From NCBI GenBank assembly GCA_902478785.1, contig CABSMJ010000001.1, positions 248,001 through 312,000 on the forward strand: a stretch of 64,000 nt of DNA, read 5' to 3'. This document shows, piece by piece, positions 1 through 8,476 of the stretch. The translations under genes and the position numbers were made by a program. This DNA comes from an uncultured Oscillospiraceae bacterium. GTDB lineage: Bacteria > Bacillota > Clostridia > Oscillospirales > Oscillospiraceae. Below the pieces are notes generated by a model. The model saw only the letters and a list, made by a program, of their open reading frames with translations. It was not told the origin of the DNA and did no database searches. Each line of letters begins with the position of its first letter. Within the stretch, counting starts at the first letter, position 1.

Positions 1-850
1 TGTCCAGGGAAGTCCGGCTCAGAAACCAGCCCAGGCCTCGGGTGTCCCGGCGCTCCAGGAGCCAGGCCAGCACATCCTCCCCCCGGCGGGTGAGATAACC
101 GAGGTACCCCTGCTCCGCCTCGGCAGACAGCTCCCGGGGCCAGCGCAGCCGGTACCAGGCCAGACGCAGGGCGCTCTCCGGGTCGTGGTCCATGGCCAGC
201 ATTCCCTGCCACAGTCTGTCGTACTCCCGCAGGTCCAGCGCCCGCTCCCGGAAGCAGTGGTGGTAGGGATAGCCGGGGCCGTAGATGGTGTAGTCAAAGT
301 GGTGGGCGGGGCTGTTCTCCTCGTAGTCCTCCTGGTACTCCGGAAAGATCAGCCGGGCCTCCCCGCCGTCCGGGTAGATCAGCGTCACGTCCAGCTCCCG
401 GCTCAGCTCGTCGGCCAGGTAGCTGAGCACCTCCGCCCGCTCATCGGGAAGATGGATGCGGAAGCCAGAGAGGCTCCGGCAGTTCATCCACACGCTGCCG
501 CCCCAGTCCAGAGTGGCCCCCCAGAGGGTCACCTGCCGCAGAGCGGCGCAGTTATAAAAGGCGTAGTCCCCCACGGAGCACAAAGAGGCAGGCAGGGTGA
601 CGGATTCCAGGGCCGCATTGTCCACGGTCAGCTCCCCTGCCGTGGTCCAGGCCACCCGGATCTGCTCTCCCTCCCCCTGCCGGGGGCCGGGGGCAAAGGC
701 GTGGTGGCCGATGGCGGTCACCGGAACGCCCCGGATCTCCTCCGGCACGATGGCCTGGGGCCCGCCGGCCTCCACCCGGGTGATGCAGATGCCCTCCCCC
801 TGCCGGTGATAGGTCAAAAGCAGGTCGCTCTGCCCGCTGATCGTCTCCAC
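1..850 (-). CDS. Leucine-rich-repeat (BspA-type) protein, C-terminus beyond window
   Basis: Reading on the minus strand begins at a GTG preceded eight bases upstream by AAGGAGG, and stays open to the window edge, giving at least 283 residues. About residues 35-110 carry repeats of the LRR_5/BspA kind: VTAIGHHAF, LESVTLPASLCSVGDYAF and NCAALRQVTLWG. The rest is Trp/Tyr/Glu-rich with no motif I know. I see no signal peptide or membrane segment, so it is probably cytoplasmic. BspA-like repeats usually mediate protein binding; the partner is unknown. Family call is fairly safe, function is not. Confidence 0.72.
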   Translation of the reverse strand, partial: METISGQSDLLLTYHRQGEGICITRVEAGGPQAIVPEEIRGVPVTAIGHHAFAPGPRQGEGEQIRVAWTTAGELTVDNAALESVTLPASLCSVGDYAFYNCAALRQVTLWGATLDWGGSVWMNCRSLSGFRIHLPDERAEVLSYLADELSRELDVTLIYPDGGEARLIFPEYQEDYEENSPAHHFDYTIYGPGYPYHHCFRERALDLREYDRLWQGMLAMDHDPESALRLAWYRLRWPRELSAEAEQGYLGYLTRRGEDVLAWLLERRDTRGLGWFLSRTSLD

Positions 851-885
851 AACTGACGCCTCCTTGTCCCGTTTCTCGCCCCTGT

Positions 886-914
886 ACCATACCACATTCC
901 CGCCGTCACCTCAA
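886..914 (-). promoter_or_regulatory. Promoter of the LRR protein gene
   Basis: TTGAGG and TATGGT on the minus strand are separated by 17 bases and lie about 40 bases upstream of the GTG start. Confidence 0.45.
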
Positions 915-935
915 GTCCCCGGTCTTTTTCCACGC

Positions 936-967
936 AAAAAGGACGCCCGGAGCTTTTCCGGGCGTCC
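936..967 (-). terminator. Intrinsic terminator after the small membrane protein
   Basis: An 11-bp stem (GGACGCCCGGA paired with TCCGGGCGTCC, loop GCTTT) is followed on the minus strand by TTTTTG, 15 bases past the stop of the upstream gene. Confidence 0.85.
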
Positions 968-981
968 CATGCTATGTTTTC

Positions 982-1416
982 TCAAAACGGCTGGTTTTTC
1001 CGGTGGAACCAAAGGCCTGCGCCGCGGCGGACCATCTCTGCCACCACGTCCAACTCGATCCACCCCCAGTAGATCCACAGGGGCAAGAATCGGGTCCGGC
1101 TAGCCGCATGAAATGCACAGACGGCCAGGAGCACCAGTGCCGCCAGCTCACAAAGCGTGAACCACTTGTTCCAGGGCCGAGGGATCTGGGGGAACACCTC
1201 TGCCCATTGTCCACCTCTGCCCTGTATCACTACAGCCAGCATCCCGGCGGCAAAGATCACCGCCCCAGGCAGCACCAGGGCCCACACCATGGTCCAGGAG
1301 CCCACCGTATCCCAGAGCGTTTCGCCCTGGACCACCATCCATCCAAAGCACCCCAGGGACGCCAGATCCAGCGCCAGCACCCCGGCCCGGATCCGCCGCT
1401 TTTTCCTCTCCTGCAT
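982..1416 (-). CDS. Small integral membrane protein, unknown function
   Basis: 144 residues. After a basic N-terminus (MQERKKRRIR) there are about three hydrophobic segments: residues 10-30, 38-62 (VLPGAVIFAAGMLAVVI) and 85-105 (CELAALVLLAVCAF), plus a Trp-rich stretch near 115-130, ending in a basic tail. The start is the ATG with AAAGGAGG upstream; an earlier in-frame ATG would fall inside the promoter. It is a monocistronic unit between its own promoter and terminator. It resembles generic small Clostridia membrane proteins; no family or function is recognised. Confidence 0.7.
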   Translation of the reverse strand: MQERKKRRIRAGVLALDLASLGCFGWMVVQGETLWDTVGSWTMVWALVLPGAVIFAAGMLAVVIQGRGGQWAEVFPQIPRPWNKWFTLCELAALVLLAVCAFHAASRTRFLPLWIYWGWIELDVVAEMVRRGAGLWFHRKNQPF

Positions 1417-1465
1417 GGCCCTTGCCTCCTTTCCCAGAGACCGTAGAAGCCTTTTCCTTATGCAT

Positions 1466-1494
1466 AGCATATCTCCAATTTTTTCCTCTGTCAA
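1466..1494 (-). promoter_or_regulatory. Promoter of the small membrane protein gene
   Basis: Consensus TTGACA, 17-base spacer, TATGCT on the minus strand, about 50 bases upstream of the chosen ATG. It helps exclude the longer reading frame. Confidence 0.75.
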
Positions 1495-1605
1495 TCACTC
1501 TGGCCCTGACTTTTTGAAGCCTCCCGCTGGCCCCTCTGCGGCATCCTGCCCAAATCTCACCTTAAAATTTTTGTGTTGCATACAAAAATATTTTGGTCCT
1601 TTTCG

Positions 1606-1634
1606 TTGTTTTTGTACACCCTGTCTGGTATAAT
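1606..1634 (+). promoter_or_regulatory. Promoter of the NCS2 permease gene
   Basis: TTGTTT, 17-base spacer, perfect TATAAT. The leader to the ATG is only about 40 bases, too short for a purine riboswitch. Confidence 0.7.
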
Positions 1635-1680
1635 AAGTATATCGTTTTTCCGGGTAGGAACACCAGAGGAGGTCTTGTCC

Positions 1681-3024
1681 ATGTCCGAAGCAGGAAAGCC
1701 CAAGGGGAGCATCTTCGAGCTGACGGGAGTCCCCAGTCTCAAGCAGGCGCTGCCCCTGGCAGTGCAGCACGTGGTGGCCATGATCGTGGGGTGCGTGACC
1801 CCCGCCATCATCGTCTCCGGCGCGGCAAACGGCGGTGCCGGGCTGTCCACAGGGGATCAGGTGATCCTGATCCAGTCGGCTCTGGTGGTGGCCGCCCTGT
1901 CCACCCTGATTCAGCTCTTCCCCATCGGGAGAAACTGGAAACTGGGCATCGGCGCGGGCTTGCCCGTCATCATGGGCGTCAGCTTTGCCTATGTCCCCAG
2001 CATGCAGGCTATCGCCGCGGACTACGGCGTGGCCACCATTTTAGGCGCCCAGCTGGTGGGCGGTCTGGTGGCGGTGGTCATGGGCCTTCTGGTGCGAAAA
2101 ATCCGGGTGTTCTTCCCGCCCCTCATCACCGGCACTGTGGTCTTTACCATCGGTCTTTCCCTGTATCCCACCGCCATCAACTACATGGCCGGCGGCACCG
2201 GCAGCGCCGACTACGGTTCCTGGCAGAACTGGCTGGTGGCGGTCTTTACCCTGGTGGTGGTCACGGTTCTGAACCACTACGGCAAGGGCATCTGGAAGCT
2301 CTCCTCCATTCTCATCGGCGTGGTGGCGGGCTACGCCCTGGCGGCGTGCTTCGGCATGATCCGGTTTGACAGCGTAAGTGAGGCTACCATGTTCCAGCTG
2401 CCCGGCCTCATGCACTTCGGCATTACCTTTGAGCCCTCCTCCTGCGTGGCCATCGGCCTTCTCTTCGCCATCAACTCGATCCAGGCCATCGGCGACTACT
2501 CCGCCACCACCATTGGAGGCCTGGACCGGGAGCCTACGGATCGGGAACTGCAAAACGGCATCGTGGGCTACGGCCTGAGCAACGTGCTGGGCTCCTTCCT
2601 GGGCGGCCTGCCCACCGCCACTTACAGCCAGAACGTGGGCATCGTCACCACCACCAAGGTGGTCAACCGCTGGGTACTGGGTCTGGCAGCGGTGATCTTG
2701 GGCGTGGCGGGCCTGGTACCCAAGTTCTCCGCCCTTTTGACCACCATCCCCTACTGCGTGCTGGGCGGCGCCACCGTGTCGGTGTTCGCCAGCATCGCCA
2801 TGACGGGCATGAAGCTGGTGACCTCCGAGCAGATGGACTACCGCAATACCTCCATCGTGGGTCTGGCGGCGGCCCTGGGCATGGGCATCTCCCAGGCCTC
2901 GGCGGCTCTGGCCACCTTCCCCGCCTGGGTCACCACCGTGTTCGGCAAGTCCCCGGTGGTGCTGGCCACGCTGGTGGCGGTACTGCTGAACGTAGTGCTG
3001 CCCAAATCCAAGGAGACCAAATGA
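1681..3024 (+). CDS. NCS2-family nucleobase:cation symporter (xanthine/uric acid type)
   Basis: 447-residue polytopic membrane protein that should import a purine base with a cation. The NCS2 signature [QEP]-N-x-G-x4-T-[RKG] is present as QNVGIVTTTK near residues 318-327, and TM8 carries the GDYSATTIGG and GLDREPTDRELQNG segments typical of the xanthine/urate branch. Hydrophobic spans cover most of residues 20-440, compatible with 14 helices. The ATG follows GAGGAGG by eight bases; the longer in-frame extension runs into the promoter and is rejected. It is a single-gene unit. Exact substrate (xanthine, urate or uracil) cannot be settled from sequence alone. Confidence 0.9.
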   Translation: MSEAGKPKGSIFELTGVPSLKQALPLAVQHVVAMIVGCVTPAIIVSGAANGGAGLSTGDQVILIQSALVVAALSTLIQLFPIGRNWKLGIGAGLPVIMGVSFAYVPSMQAIAADYGVATILGAQLVGGLVAVVMGLLVRKIRVFFPPLITGTVVFTIGLSLYPTAINYMAGGTGSADYGSWQNWLVAVFTLVVVTVLNHYGKGIWKLSSILIGVVAGYALAACFGMIRFDSVSEATMFQLPGLMHFGITFEPSSCVAIGLLFAINSIQAIGDYSATTIGGLDREPTDRELQNGIVGYGLSNVLGSFLGGLPTATYSQNVGIVTTTKVVNRWVLGLAAVILGVAGLVPKFSALLTTIPYCVLGGATVSVFASIAMTGMKLVTSEQMDYRNTSIVGLAAALGMGISQASAALATFPAWVTTVFGKSPVVLATLVAVLLNVVLPKSKETK

Positions 3025-3033
3025 CACGCAAAA

Positions 3034-3067
3034 AGGGCGGCGCAGAATGCTGCGCCGCCCTCTTTTT
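3034..3067. terminator. Bidirectional terminator between permease and HAD-like gene
   Basis: A GC-rich stem (AGGGCGGCGCAG with CTGCGCCGCCCT, loop AATG) has CTTTTT on the right and, on the minus strand, TTTTTGCG, so it can serve both converging genes. Confidence 0.9.
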
Positions 3068-3522
3068 CACTTTGCCTGGCGGCGGGTAAACTCCGTCAGG
3101 TCCTTCACACACTGATTCGCCAGGTCCTGAGCCTCCCGGGCGTCGGCGTCGGTCATCTCTTCGGTCACCGCCACCACCTGAAGACCCGCCTCCTTGAGGC
3201 GGCGGAGGGTCTCCATCCGGCCGGTGAACACCACCGCCGTGTCCCGGACCGACCGCAGACGGCGGATGGCCTTGTCATAGAGGACCGGGTCCGTGCGGTC
3301 TGTTCCCGTCTCCTGTGCGGATACCACGCCCCGCAGATATTTTCCCAGAGTCTCCGGGACCAGCAGCTCCTGGGCCTGATGCCGCTCCAGCTCTGTCACC
3401 AGATACATCCAGACCCCCTCGATCTTCAAAAGGGCCAGCGCCTCCTCCACACCAGGTTTCCACGCTCCCGCCGCGTCGGTCAGCAGCTCCGTTCCGTCAA
3501 ATACCGCGCTCTGCAAGCGCAT
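3067..3522 (-). CDS. HAD-like protein with degenerate active site
   Basis: 151 residues. The opening MRLQSAVFDGTELLTD and the later LRRLKEAGLQVVAVTE resemble the start and mid-part of HAD phosphatases of the beta-phosphoglucomutase group. The nucleophile motif DxDGT is reduced to FDGTELL, and no acidic C-terminal motif follows, so phosphatase activity is doubtful. Length is about 70 residues short of the family. AAGGAGG sits eight bases before the ATG. It stands alone between terminators. It could be a regulatory or decaying HAD relative; only the fold resemblance is claimed. Confidence 0.6.
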   Translation of the reverse strand: MRLQSAVFDGTELLTDAAGAWKPGVEEALALLKIEGVWMYLVTELERHQAQELLVPETLGKYLRGVVSAQETGTDRTDPVLYDKAIRRLRSVRDTAVVFTGRMETLRRLKEAGLQVVAVTEEMTDADAREAQDLANQCVKDLTEFTRRQAK

Positions 3523-3589
3523 ACGATACGCCTCCTTTATTCTTTCCCCTCCAGTATAGGTTTCTCCTTTTCATCCGTCAAGACACAGG

Positions 3590-3638
3590 AAAAGCGCCGG
3601 CTCCGCCGCAATATGCGGCGGAGCCGGCGCTGGTTTTT
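3590..3638. terminator. Strong hairpin terminator, bidirectional
   Basis: An 18-bp stem reading AGCGCCGGCTCCGCCGCA with its complement. The minus side continues TTTTCC, ending the permease transcript; the plus side has GGTTTTTT. Confidence 0.88.
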
Positions 3639-3642
3639 TCCC

Positions 3643-5655
3643 TCAGGCGCCCACGATCCGCCCGTAGGTCCGGGCCGTCAGGCCATAGACCAGGGCGTAG
3701 ACCAGGGCAAAGGCCCCCAGGGTGCCCGCCGTGCAGGCGGCGAAGAGGGGGATGTCCTGGAGCTGGAACAGGCCCAGCAGCTTGGAGATCATGGGGAAGG
3801 CCGCCAGGATGTGCACCGCCGCCATTCCCAGAGGCAGGAAGAACACCAGCAGGATCTGGCTGTGGATGGCGCTGCGGGCCTCCCGGTCCGTCAATCCCAC
3901 CTGGCGCATGATCTGGTAGCGCCGCTGGTCCTCATAGCCCTCGGAGACCTGCTTGTAGTAGATGATGAGAGCCGTGGCCAGCAGGAACAAGAACCCCAGG
4001 AACACCCCCAGGAAGAGGAAGCCGCCGTACATGGCGTAGAGATCCTGGGCGTTGTCCTGACGGCTGGTGACGGTATAGACGGACTCATCCACATTCGTTT
4101 CGAGGATGTCCCAGGCCAGGGCCAGCTTCTCCCCCTCGGTGCCGTCCAGGTCCATCTGGATGCGGAAGGTCTCCCGCTGGACTCCCTGGTCGGAGAGACA
4201 GAGAGAGGCGATCTCCTCCAGTGCCTGCCGGTCCGCCGCCACCAGCAGCAGTTCCGTGGGTTCGCTGCTGCTGACGACGACGGGATCATTTTGCTGCAAT
4301 CCGTGCTCCAGCCGTCCGGCCACCCGGAAGGGCTGGGCCCCGATGTAGAAGGTGTCGGGCAGCTCCAGGCCCTGGGCGTAGACCAGCACCTCATCCGGCC
4401 CCATCTCTGTTGTCCGGCCGGTGACCCGGGTATAGTCCTCCGCCGTTACCAGATACACCGTCACATAGGTTCCCGGAGCATCCTCTGACCAGCCCAGGGT
4501 GTTGCCGCTGTAACTGGAGGACACCCGAACCTCGGTGTACCAGCTCAAGTACTCCGCCGTCAAGCCGGAGTCCTCCAGCAGCTCGTCGATCCACGCCAGG
4601 GTGGCCTCCGTCTCCTGCTGCCGCCGCTCCGGGGTCAGGGGGTCCAGGGGCTGATCCAGATGGGTCAGGTCCTGGCTGACCTGAATGTCATGGGGAAACA
4701 TCCGGTCCAGCGTCTCCTCGCAGCCCAGATACAGGCTGGCCGTGGTGGACACGGTGACCAGCACCATGGTGGAGAGGATACAGATGTTGGCAAGGCCCAC
4801 GGCGTTTTGCTTCATCCGGTACAAAAGGCCGGACACGGAGATGAAGTGCCGGGTCTGGTAATAAAATTTCTCGTTGGCCCGCAGCCGCTTGAGCACCGCC
4901 ACGGATCCGGCGGTGAAGAGGCAGTAGGTTCCCAGCATCACCAGCAGCACCGCCACAAAAAACAGCATAAAGGCCTCCAGGGGGTCCTGGACCTTCAGCG
5001 CGATGCCGTAGCCTCCCGCCAGGGCCAAAAGGCCCACCGCCACCAGGAGCTTCCTGGTCTTGGGCTCCCGCTCACCCATCTGGGCACCGTGGAGCAGCTG
5101 GATGGGCCGGGACCGGCCCAGGCGAATGAGGTTCCAAAGGAGCGTCAGAAGAAAGAGCACGGCAAAGAGGCACAGCGTATGCCACATGCCCTGGACACTC
5201 ACCTCAAAGCCAAATTGGACGGGAATACGGGAGAGCTTGAGGAGCACCAGCAAAATGAGCTTGCTCAGTCCAACGCCCACCAGGATGCCGCCTAAAATCA
5301 CCACCGCCGCGCACAGCAGTGTCTCCCAGAGCATCACATGGGCGATGTGCCGCTTTTCCAGGCCCAGGATGTGGTAAAGGCCCAGCTCCCGCTGGCGCCG
5401 CTTCATGACGAAACTGTTGGCATAGAGCATGAGGACGGCGGAGAAAAGGGCCACCACGATGCATCCAAGCCCCATCAGACTCTGGAGATACCCGGCGCCC
5501 CGGACGGAGGCCACAATGTCGCTGACGGTCAGGTAGCGCAGGATATAGTACATGGCCGCGGTGCCTATGCCGGAGAGGAGATAGGGCCCGTAGTAGCGCC
5601 GGTTCCTCACCAGGTTCACCAACGCCAGCCGGGGAAAGAATCCGCCCTTACGCAT
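3643..5655 (-). CDS. BceB-type ABC transporter permease (FtsX family)
   Basis: 670 residues. The N-terminal third has about four membrane helices, then further helices near 220-310. A large hydrophilic region of roughly 200 residues (about 310-525, starting CEETLDRMFPHDIQVSQDL) precedes three C-terminal helices (FLFLGVFLGFLFLLATALIIY onward). That is the layout of BceB-like permeases, whose big extracytoplasmic loop senses cell-wall-active peptides. The chosen ATG overlaps the ATPase stop as ATGCGTAA, with AAGGCGG eight bases upstream; a GTG nine bases earlier is possible. Pairing with an adjacent two-component system supports antimicrobial-peptide detoxification or envelope-stress sensing (inference). 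Confidence 0.88.
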   Translation of the reverse strand: MRKGGFFPRLALVNLVRNRRYYGPYLLSGIGTAAMYYILRYLTVSDIVASVRGAGYLQSLMGLGCIVVALFSAVLMLYANSFVMKRRQRELGLYHILGLEKRHIAHVMLWETLLCAAVVILGGILVGVGLSKLILLVLLKLSRIPVQFGFEVSVQGMWHTLCLFAVLFLLTLLWNLIRLGRSRPIQLLHGAQMGEREPKTRKLLVAVGLLALAGGYGIALKVQDPLEAFMLFFVAVLLVMLGTYCLFTAGSVAVLKRLRANEKFYYQTRHFISVSGLLYRMKQNAVGLANICILSTMVLVTVSTTASLYLGCEETLDRMFPHDIQVSQDLTHLDQPLDPLTPERRQQETEATLAWIDELLEDSGLTAEYLSWYTEVRVSSSYSGNTLGWSEDAPGTYVTVYLVTAEDYTRVTGRTTEMGPDEVLVYAQGLELPDTFYIGAQPFRVAGRLEHGLQQNDPVVVSSSEPTELLLVAADRQALEEIASLCLSDQGVQRETFRIQMDLDGTEGEKLALAWDILETNVDESVYTVTSRQDNAQDLYAMYGGFLFLGVFLGFLFLLATALIIYYKQVSEGYEDQRRYQIMRQVGLTDREARSAIHSQILLVFFLPLGMAAVHILAAFPMISKLLGLFQLQDIPLFAACTAGTLGAFALVYALVYGLTARTYGRIVGA

Positions 5656-6415
5656 GGTCTTCACCGCCTTGGGTCAGCACGGTCAGGGTGTCGGAGATGC
5701 GCCGGAACTGCTCCTCCGGCTTCTCCTCGCCCCGGTAGAGCTGGTGATACACCTTTCCGTCCCGCAGGAACAGCACCCGCCCGGCGTGGCTGGCCGCCTT
5801 CACCGAGTGGGTCACCATGACGATGGTCTGGCCGGCGGCGTTGATCTCCTCAAAGAGCTCCAGCAGCCGGTCCGAGGCCCGGGAATCCAAGGCGCCGGTG
5901 GGCTCGTCGGCCAGCACCAGCTGGGGATCGGTGATGAGGGCCCGGGCCACCGCCGCCCGCTGCTTCTGGCCCCCGGAGACCTCATAGGGGTACTTGGTCA
6001 GAATCTCGCTGATGCCCAGCTGCCGGGCCAGGGGCTCCAGCTTCTTTTTCATGGTCTCGTAGCGCTCCCCCGCCAGCACCAGGGGCAGGAAGATGTTGTC
6101 CTGAAGAGAAAAGGTGTCCAGCAGGTTGAAGTCCTGGAACACGAAGCCCAGGTGGGACCGGCGGAAGGCCGCCAGGTCCCGTTCCCGCACGTCGGACAGG
6201 GCCTTGCCGTTGAGATAGACCTCCCCGGAGGTGGGCCGGTCCAGGGCGGCCAGGATGTTCAAAAGGGTGGTCTTGCCGGAGCCCGACTCGCCCATGATGG
6301 CCACATACTCCCCCGCCTCCACGGTGAAATTCACGTTTTGCAGGGCCTCCACCTGGTTGCCGCCGAAGCGGGTGGTGTAGACCTTTTGCAGATGCTGTAC
6401 TTCCAATAGTGCCAT
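5648..6415 (-). CDS. BceA-type ABC transporter ATP-binding protein
   Basis: 255 residues, MacB/LolD-like ATPase. Walker A is GESGSGKTT (about 40-48), the signature is VSGGQKQR (about 143-150), Walker B is LVLADEPTGAL (about 163-173) and the switch histidine is MVTHS (about 200-204). The ATG follows AGGAGG with AAACAACC spacing; an extended reading frame passes through the likely promoter and is not used. It is translated just ahead of the permease, whose start overlaps its stop. It energises the permease, probably moving or releasing a peptide-lipid complex at the membrane face. Confidence 0.92.
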   Translation of the reverse strand: MALLEVQHLQKVYTTRFGGNQVEALQNVNFTVEAGEYVAIMGESGSGKTTLLNILAALDRPTSGEVYLNGKALSDVRERDLAAFRRSHLGFVFQDFNLLDTFSLQDNIFLPLVLAGERYETMKKKLEPLARQLGISEILTKYPYEVSGGQKQRAAVARALITDPQLVLADEPTGALDSRASDRLLELFEEINAAGQTIVMVTHSVKAASHAGRVLFLRDGKVYHQLYRGEEKPEEQFRRISDTLTVLTQGGEDHA

Positions 6416-6445
6416 GGTTGTTTCCTCCTCTTGGATCTTGGCCTC

Positions 6446-6451
6446 ATTGTA
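6446..6451 (-). promoter_or_regulatory. Likely -10 of the ABC operon promoter
   Basis: TACAAT on the minus strand lies about 30 bases before the ATPase ATG. No good -35 is seen 16-18 bases upstream, which fits a promoter needing a response regulator. Confidence 0.4.
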
Positions 6452-6504
6452 CCATGCCGCCCCGACGCCGCGCCATCGATTTGCCTTACACTTGCCGCTC
6501 CGTT

Positions 6505-6522
6505 CCTTACGTTTTTGTAAGG
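6505..6522. promoter_or_regulatory. Palindrome in the divergent Bce region, candidate operator
   Basis: CCTTAC-GTTTTT-GTAAGG is a perfect 6-bp inverted repeat centred between the divergent promoters; a further half site CCTTAC lies about 20 bases to the left. Position upstream of the factor-dependent ABC promoter fits binding of the neighbouring response regulator (inference). Confidence 0.45.
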
Positions 6523-6537
6523 CACCGCCGGGGCGCG

Positions 6538-6566
6538 TTGACTTTTTCACCTGTGGGTGCTATGCT
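6538..6566 (+). promoter_or_regulatory. Promoter of the two-component system
   Basis: TTGACT, 17-base spacer, TATGCT; the -10 ends 26 bases before the response-regulator ATG. Confidence 0.7.
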
Positions 6567-6591
6567 CCAAAGGCAGCAAAGGAGGGGTGCT

Positions 6592-7266
6592 ATGCACCGT
6601 ATTTTTATTGTAGAGGACGACGCCGTCATCGCCGACGTGGTGGAGCGCCACCTGAGCGGCTGGGGCTATCAGGTCCGGCAGTGCCAGGACTTTGAGCACG
6701 TGCTGGAGGAGTTCGCCGCCTTTGACCCCCAGCTGGTGATCCTGGACATCTCCCTGCCTTTTTTCAACGGCTACCACTGGTGCCGCTCCATCCGGCAGCT
6801 CTCCAAGGTGCCCATCCTCTTTCTCTCCTCCGCCTCGGACAACATGAACATCGTCATGGCCGTGCAGATGGGCGGGGACGACTTCGTGGCCAAGCCCTTT
6901 GACCTATCGGTCCTCACCGCCAAGGTCCAGGCCCTGCTGCGCCGGACCTACGACTTCGGCCCGGCGGCGCCGCTGCTGGAGTGCGGCGGAGCGGTGCTGA
7001 ACCTGTCCGACGCCTCTCTCACCGTGGGGCAGGCCCGGGTGGAGCTGACTAAAAACGAGTTCCGCATCCTCCGCCTGCTCATGGAGCACCGGGGGGAGAT
7101 CGTCAGCCGGGAGGCCATCATGACCTGCCTGTGGGCCTCCGACAGCTTCGTGGACGACAACACCCTGGCGGTAAATATCAACCGGCTGCGCAAGAAGCTG
7201 GCGGGGGCCGGGCTCGGAGACTTCATCCGTACCCGCAAGGGCGTCGGCTACCAGGTGGAGGGCTGA
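6592..7266 (+). CDS. OmpR/BceR-type response regulator
   Basis: 224 residues. The receiver domain (1-115) has the acidic pair D9-D10, phosphoacceptor D52 in LVILDISLP and K101 in VAKPFD. The C-terminal winged helix (about 130-224) carries LTKNEFRILRLLMEHRGEIVSRE and ends IRTRKGVGYQVEG, the OmpR/PhoB type. AAAGGAGG precedes the ATG. Three bases separate it from the histidine-kinase gene. Its likely targets are the divergent ABC genes and possibly its own promoter through the nearby palindrome. Confidence 0.93.
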   Translation: MHRIFIVEDDAVIADVVERHLSGWGYQVRQCQDFEHVLEEFAAFDPQLVILDISLPFFNGYHWCRSIRQLSKVPILFLSSASDNMNIVMAVQMGGDDFVAKPFDLSVLTAKVQALLRRTYDFGPAAPLLECGGAVLNLSDASLTVGQARVELTKNEFRILRLLMEHRGEIVSREAIMTCLWASDSFVDDNTLAVNINRLRKKLAGAGLGDFIRTRKGVGYQVEG

Positions 7267-7269
7267 CAC

Positions 7270-8256
7270 ATGAAGATGCTGTCCTCCTATCTGCGGCGCC
7301 AGGCGCCGTATCTTGCACTGCTGGTAGTCTTTGCTGCTGTTTTCGCTCTGGTCTTTTCCCTCTACGATCTGCCGGTGGAGGCGGTGGGCTACGCCGCTGC
7401 GCTGTGCCTGGGGGTGGGGCTGGTGCCCTTTTTTCTGGGGCTCTTTCTCTATGCCCGCCGCCACCGCCAGCTCCAAAAGCTTCTCAAGGCCGTGGAGCTG
7501 CCCCAGCTGCCCCTACCCGTCCCCCGGGATACCCTGGAGCAAGACTACCAGGCGCTGCTCCAGGCGGTGTGCGCCCACCGCTCCACCCTCAAAAGCCGGA
7601 GCGAGGACCGCTACCGGGACATGCTGGACTATTATACCCTCTGGGCCCACCAGATCAAGACCCCCATCGCCGCGGCGGAGCTGCTGGTCCAGAGCGCCGG
7701 AGCCCAGAGCGGCCCCCTGGCAGCGGAGCTTCTGAAGATCGAGCAGTATGTGGAGATGGTTCTCTCCTACCTGCGCCTGGGCAGCGAGTCTACGGACTAC
7801 GTGCTCCGCCGCTGCGCCCTGGACGACATCATCCGGGGCGCCGTGCGCAAGTTCGCCCGGCTGTTCATCCTCAAGCACATCTCCCTGGACTTTCAGGAGA
7901 CCGGCCGCACGGTCCTCACCGACGCCAAGTGGCTGTCCTTCGTGCTGGAGCAGCTCCTGTCCAACGCCCTGAAGTACACCCCGGAGGGCGGCTCCATCCG
8001 CATCTACGGCGACGGCACCACCCTGGTGGTAGCGGACACGGGCATCGGCATTCGAGCAGAGGACCTGCCGAGAGTGTTTGAAAAGGGCTTTACGGGCCTC
8101 AACGGCCGCTCGGACCGCAAGTCCACCGGCATTGGACTGTACCTGTGCCGCCAGGTCATGGACCGCCTTGGCCACGGCATCTCCCTCTCCTCCCGGCCCG
8201 GCCGGGGCACGCTGGTGCGCCTGGACCTGGAAAATGCGCCCCAGGTATTAGAGTAA
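7270..8256 (+). CDS. BceS-type sensor histidine kinase
   Basis: 328 residues. Two membrane helices (about 13-33 and 37-60) are joined by almost no extracytoplasmic loop, the intramembrane-sensing layout of BceS kinases that take their signal from the partner transporter. The H-box WAHQIKTPIAA has the phospho-histidine at residue 127. The ATPase domain shows the N-box LLSNALKYTPEGG, the G1 box VADTGIGI and the G2 box GIGLYLC. It phosphorylates the regulator encoded immediately upstream. Signal is probably flux through the divergent ABC permease (family knowledge). Confidence 0.93.
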   Translation: MKMLSSYLRRQAPYLALLVVFAAVFALVFSLYDLPVEAVGYAAALCLGVGLVPFFLGLFLYARRHRQLQKLLKAVELPQLPLPVPRDTLEQDYQALLQAVCAHRSTLKSRSEDRYRDMLDYYTLWAHQIKTPIAAAELLVQSAGAQSGPLAAELLKIEQYVEMVLSYLRLGSESTDYVLRRCALDDIIRGAVRKFARLFILKHISLDFQETGRTVLTDAKWLSFVLEQLLSNALKYTPEGGSIRIYGDGTTLVVADTGIGIRAEDLPRVFEKGFTGLNGRSDRKSTGIGLYLCRQVMDRLGHGISLSSRPGRGTLVRLDLENAPQVLE

Positions 8257-8271
8257 AGGAATTTCCCTTGT

Positions 8272-8311
8272 CCCATGCTCCGACCTTGTCTGCGGAGCAT
8301 GGGGCTTTTTT
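8272..8311 (+). terminator. Terminator of the two-component operon
   Basis: CCCATGCTCCG pairs with CGGAGCATGGG around a 10-base loop and is followed by CTTTTTTC. Confidence 0.88.
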
Positions 8312-8387
8312 CACCAGTTTTTTCCTGCTTTTCCCTCTCTTTTTTGTTCTGAACGCCACAAATAGCCCCTGGGGAGCGTCATTTCCC

Positions 8388-8416
8388 TTGACGAATACAC
8401 TTTTTCCCTTTAACAT
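8388..8416 (+). promoter_or_regulatory. Promoter of the deacylase gene
   Basis: TTGACG, 17-base spacer, TAACAT, about 60 bases before the ATG. Confidence 0.6.
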
Positions 8417-8476
8417 GGTAAAAAACCGGCCGCGCCCGTTTTTGCGGACGAGCGGGGCGGAAAGGATTTCCTGACC

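Noticed and set aside
1621..1680. Purine riboswitch ahead of the NCS2 permease
   Set aside because: Only about 40 bases separate start site and ATG and no aptamer sequence is present.
3067..3522. Active HAD phosphatase
   Set aside because: The DxD nucleophile motif and the C-terminal acidic motif are missing.
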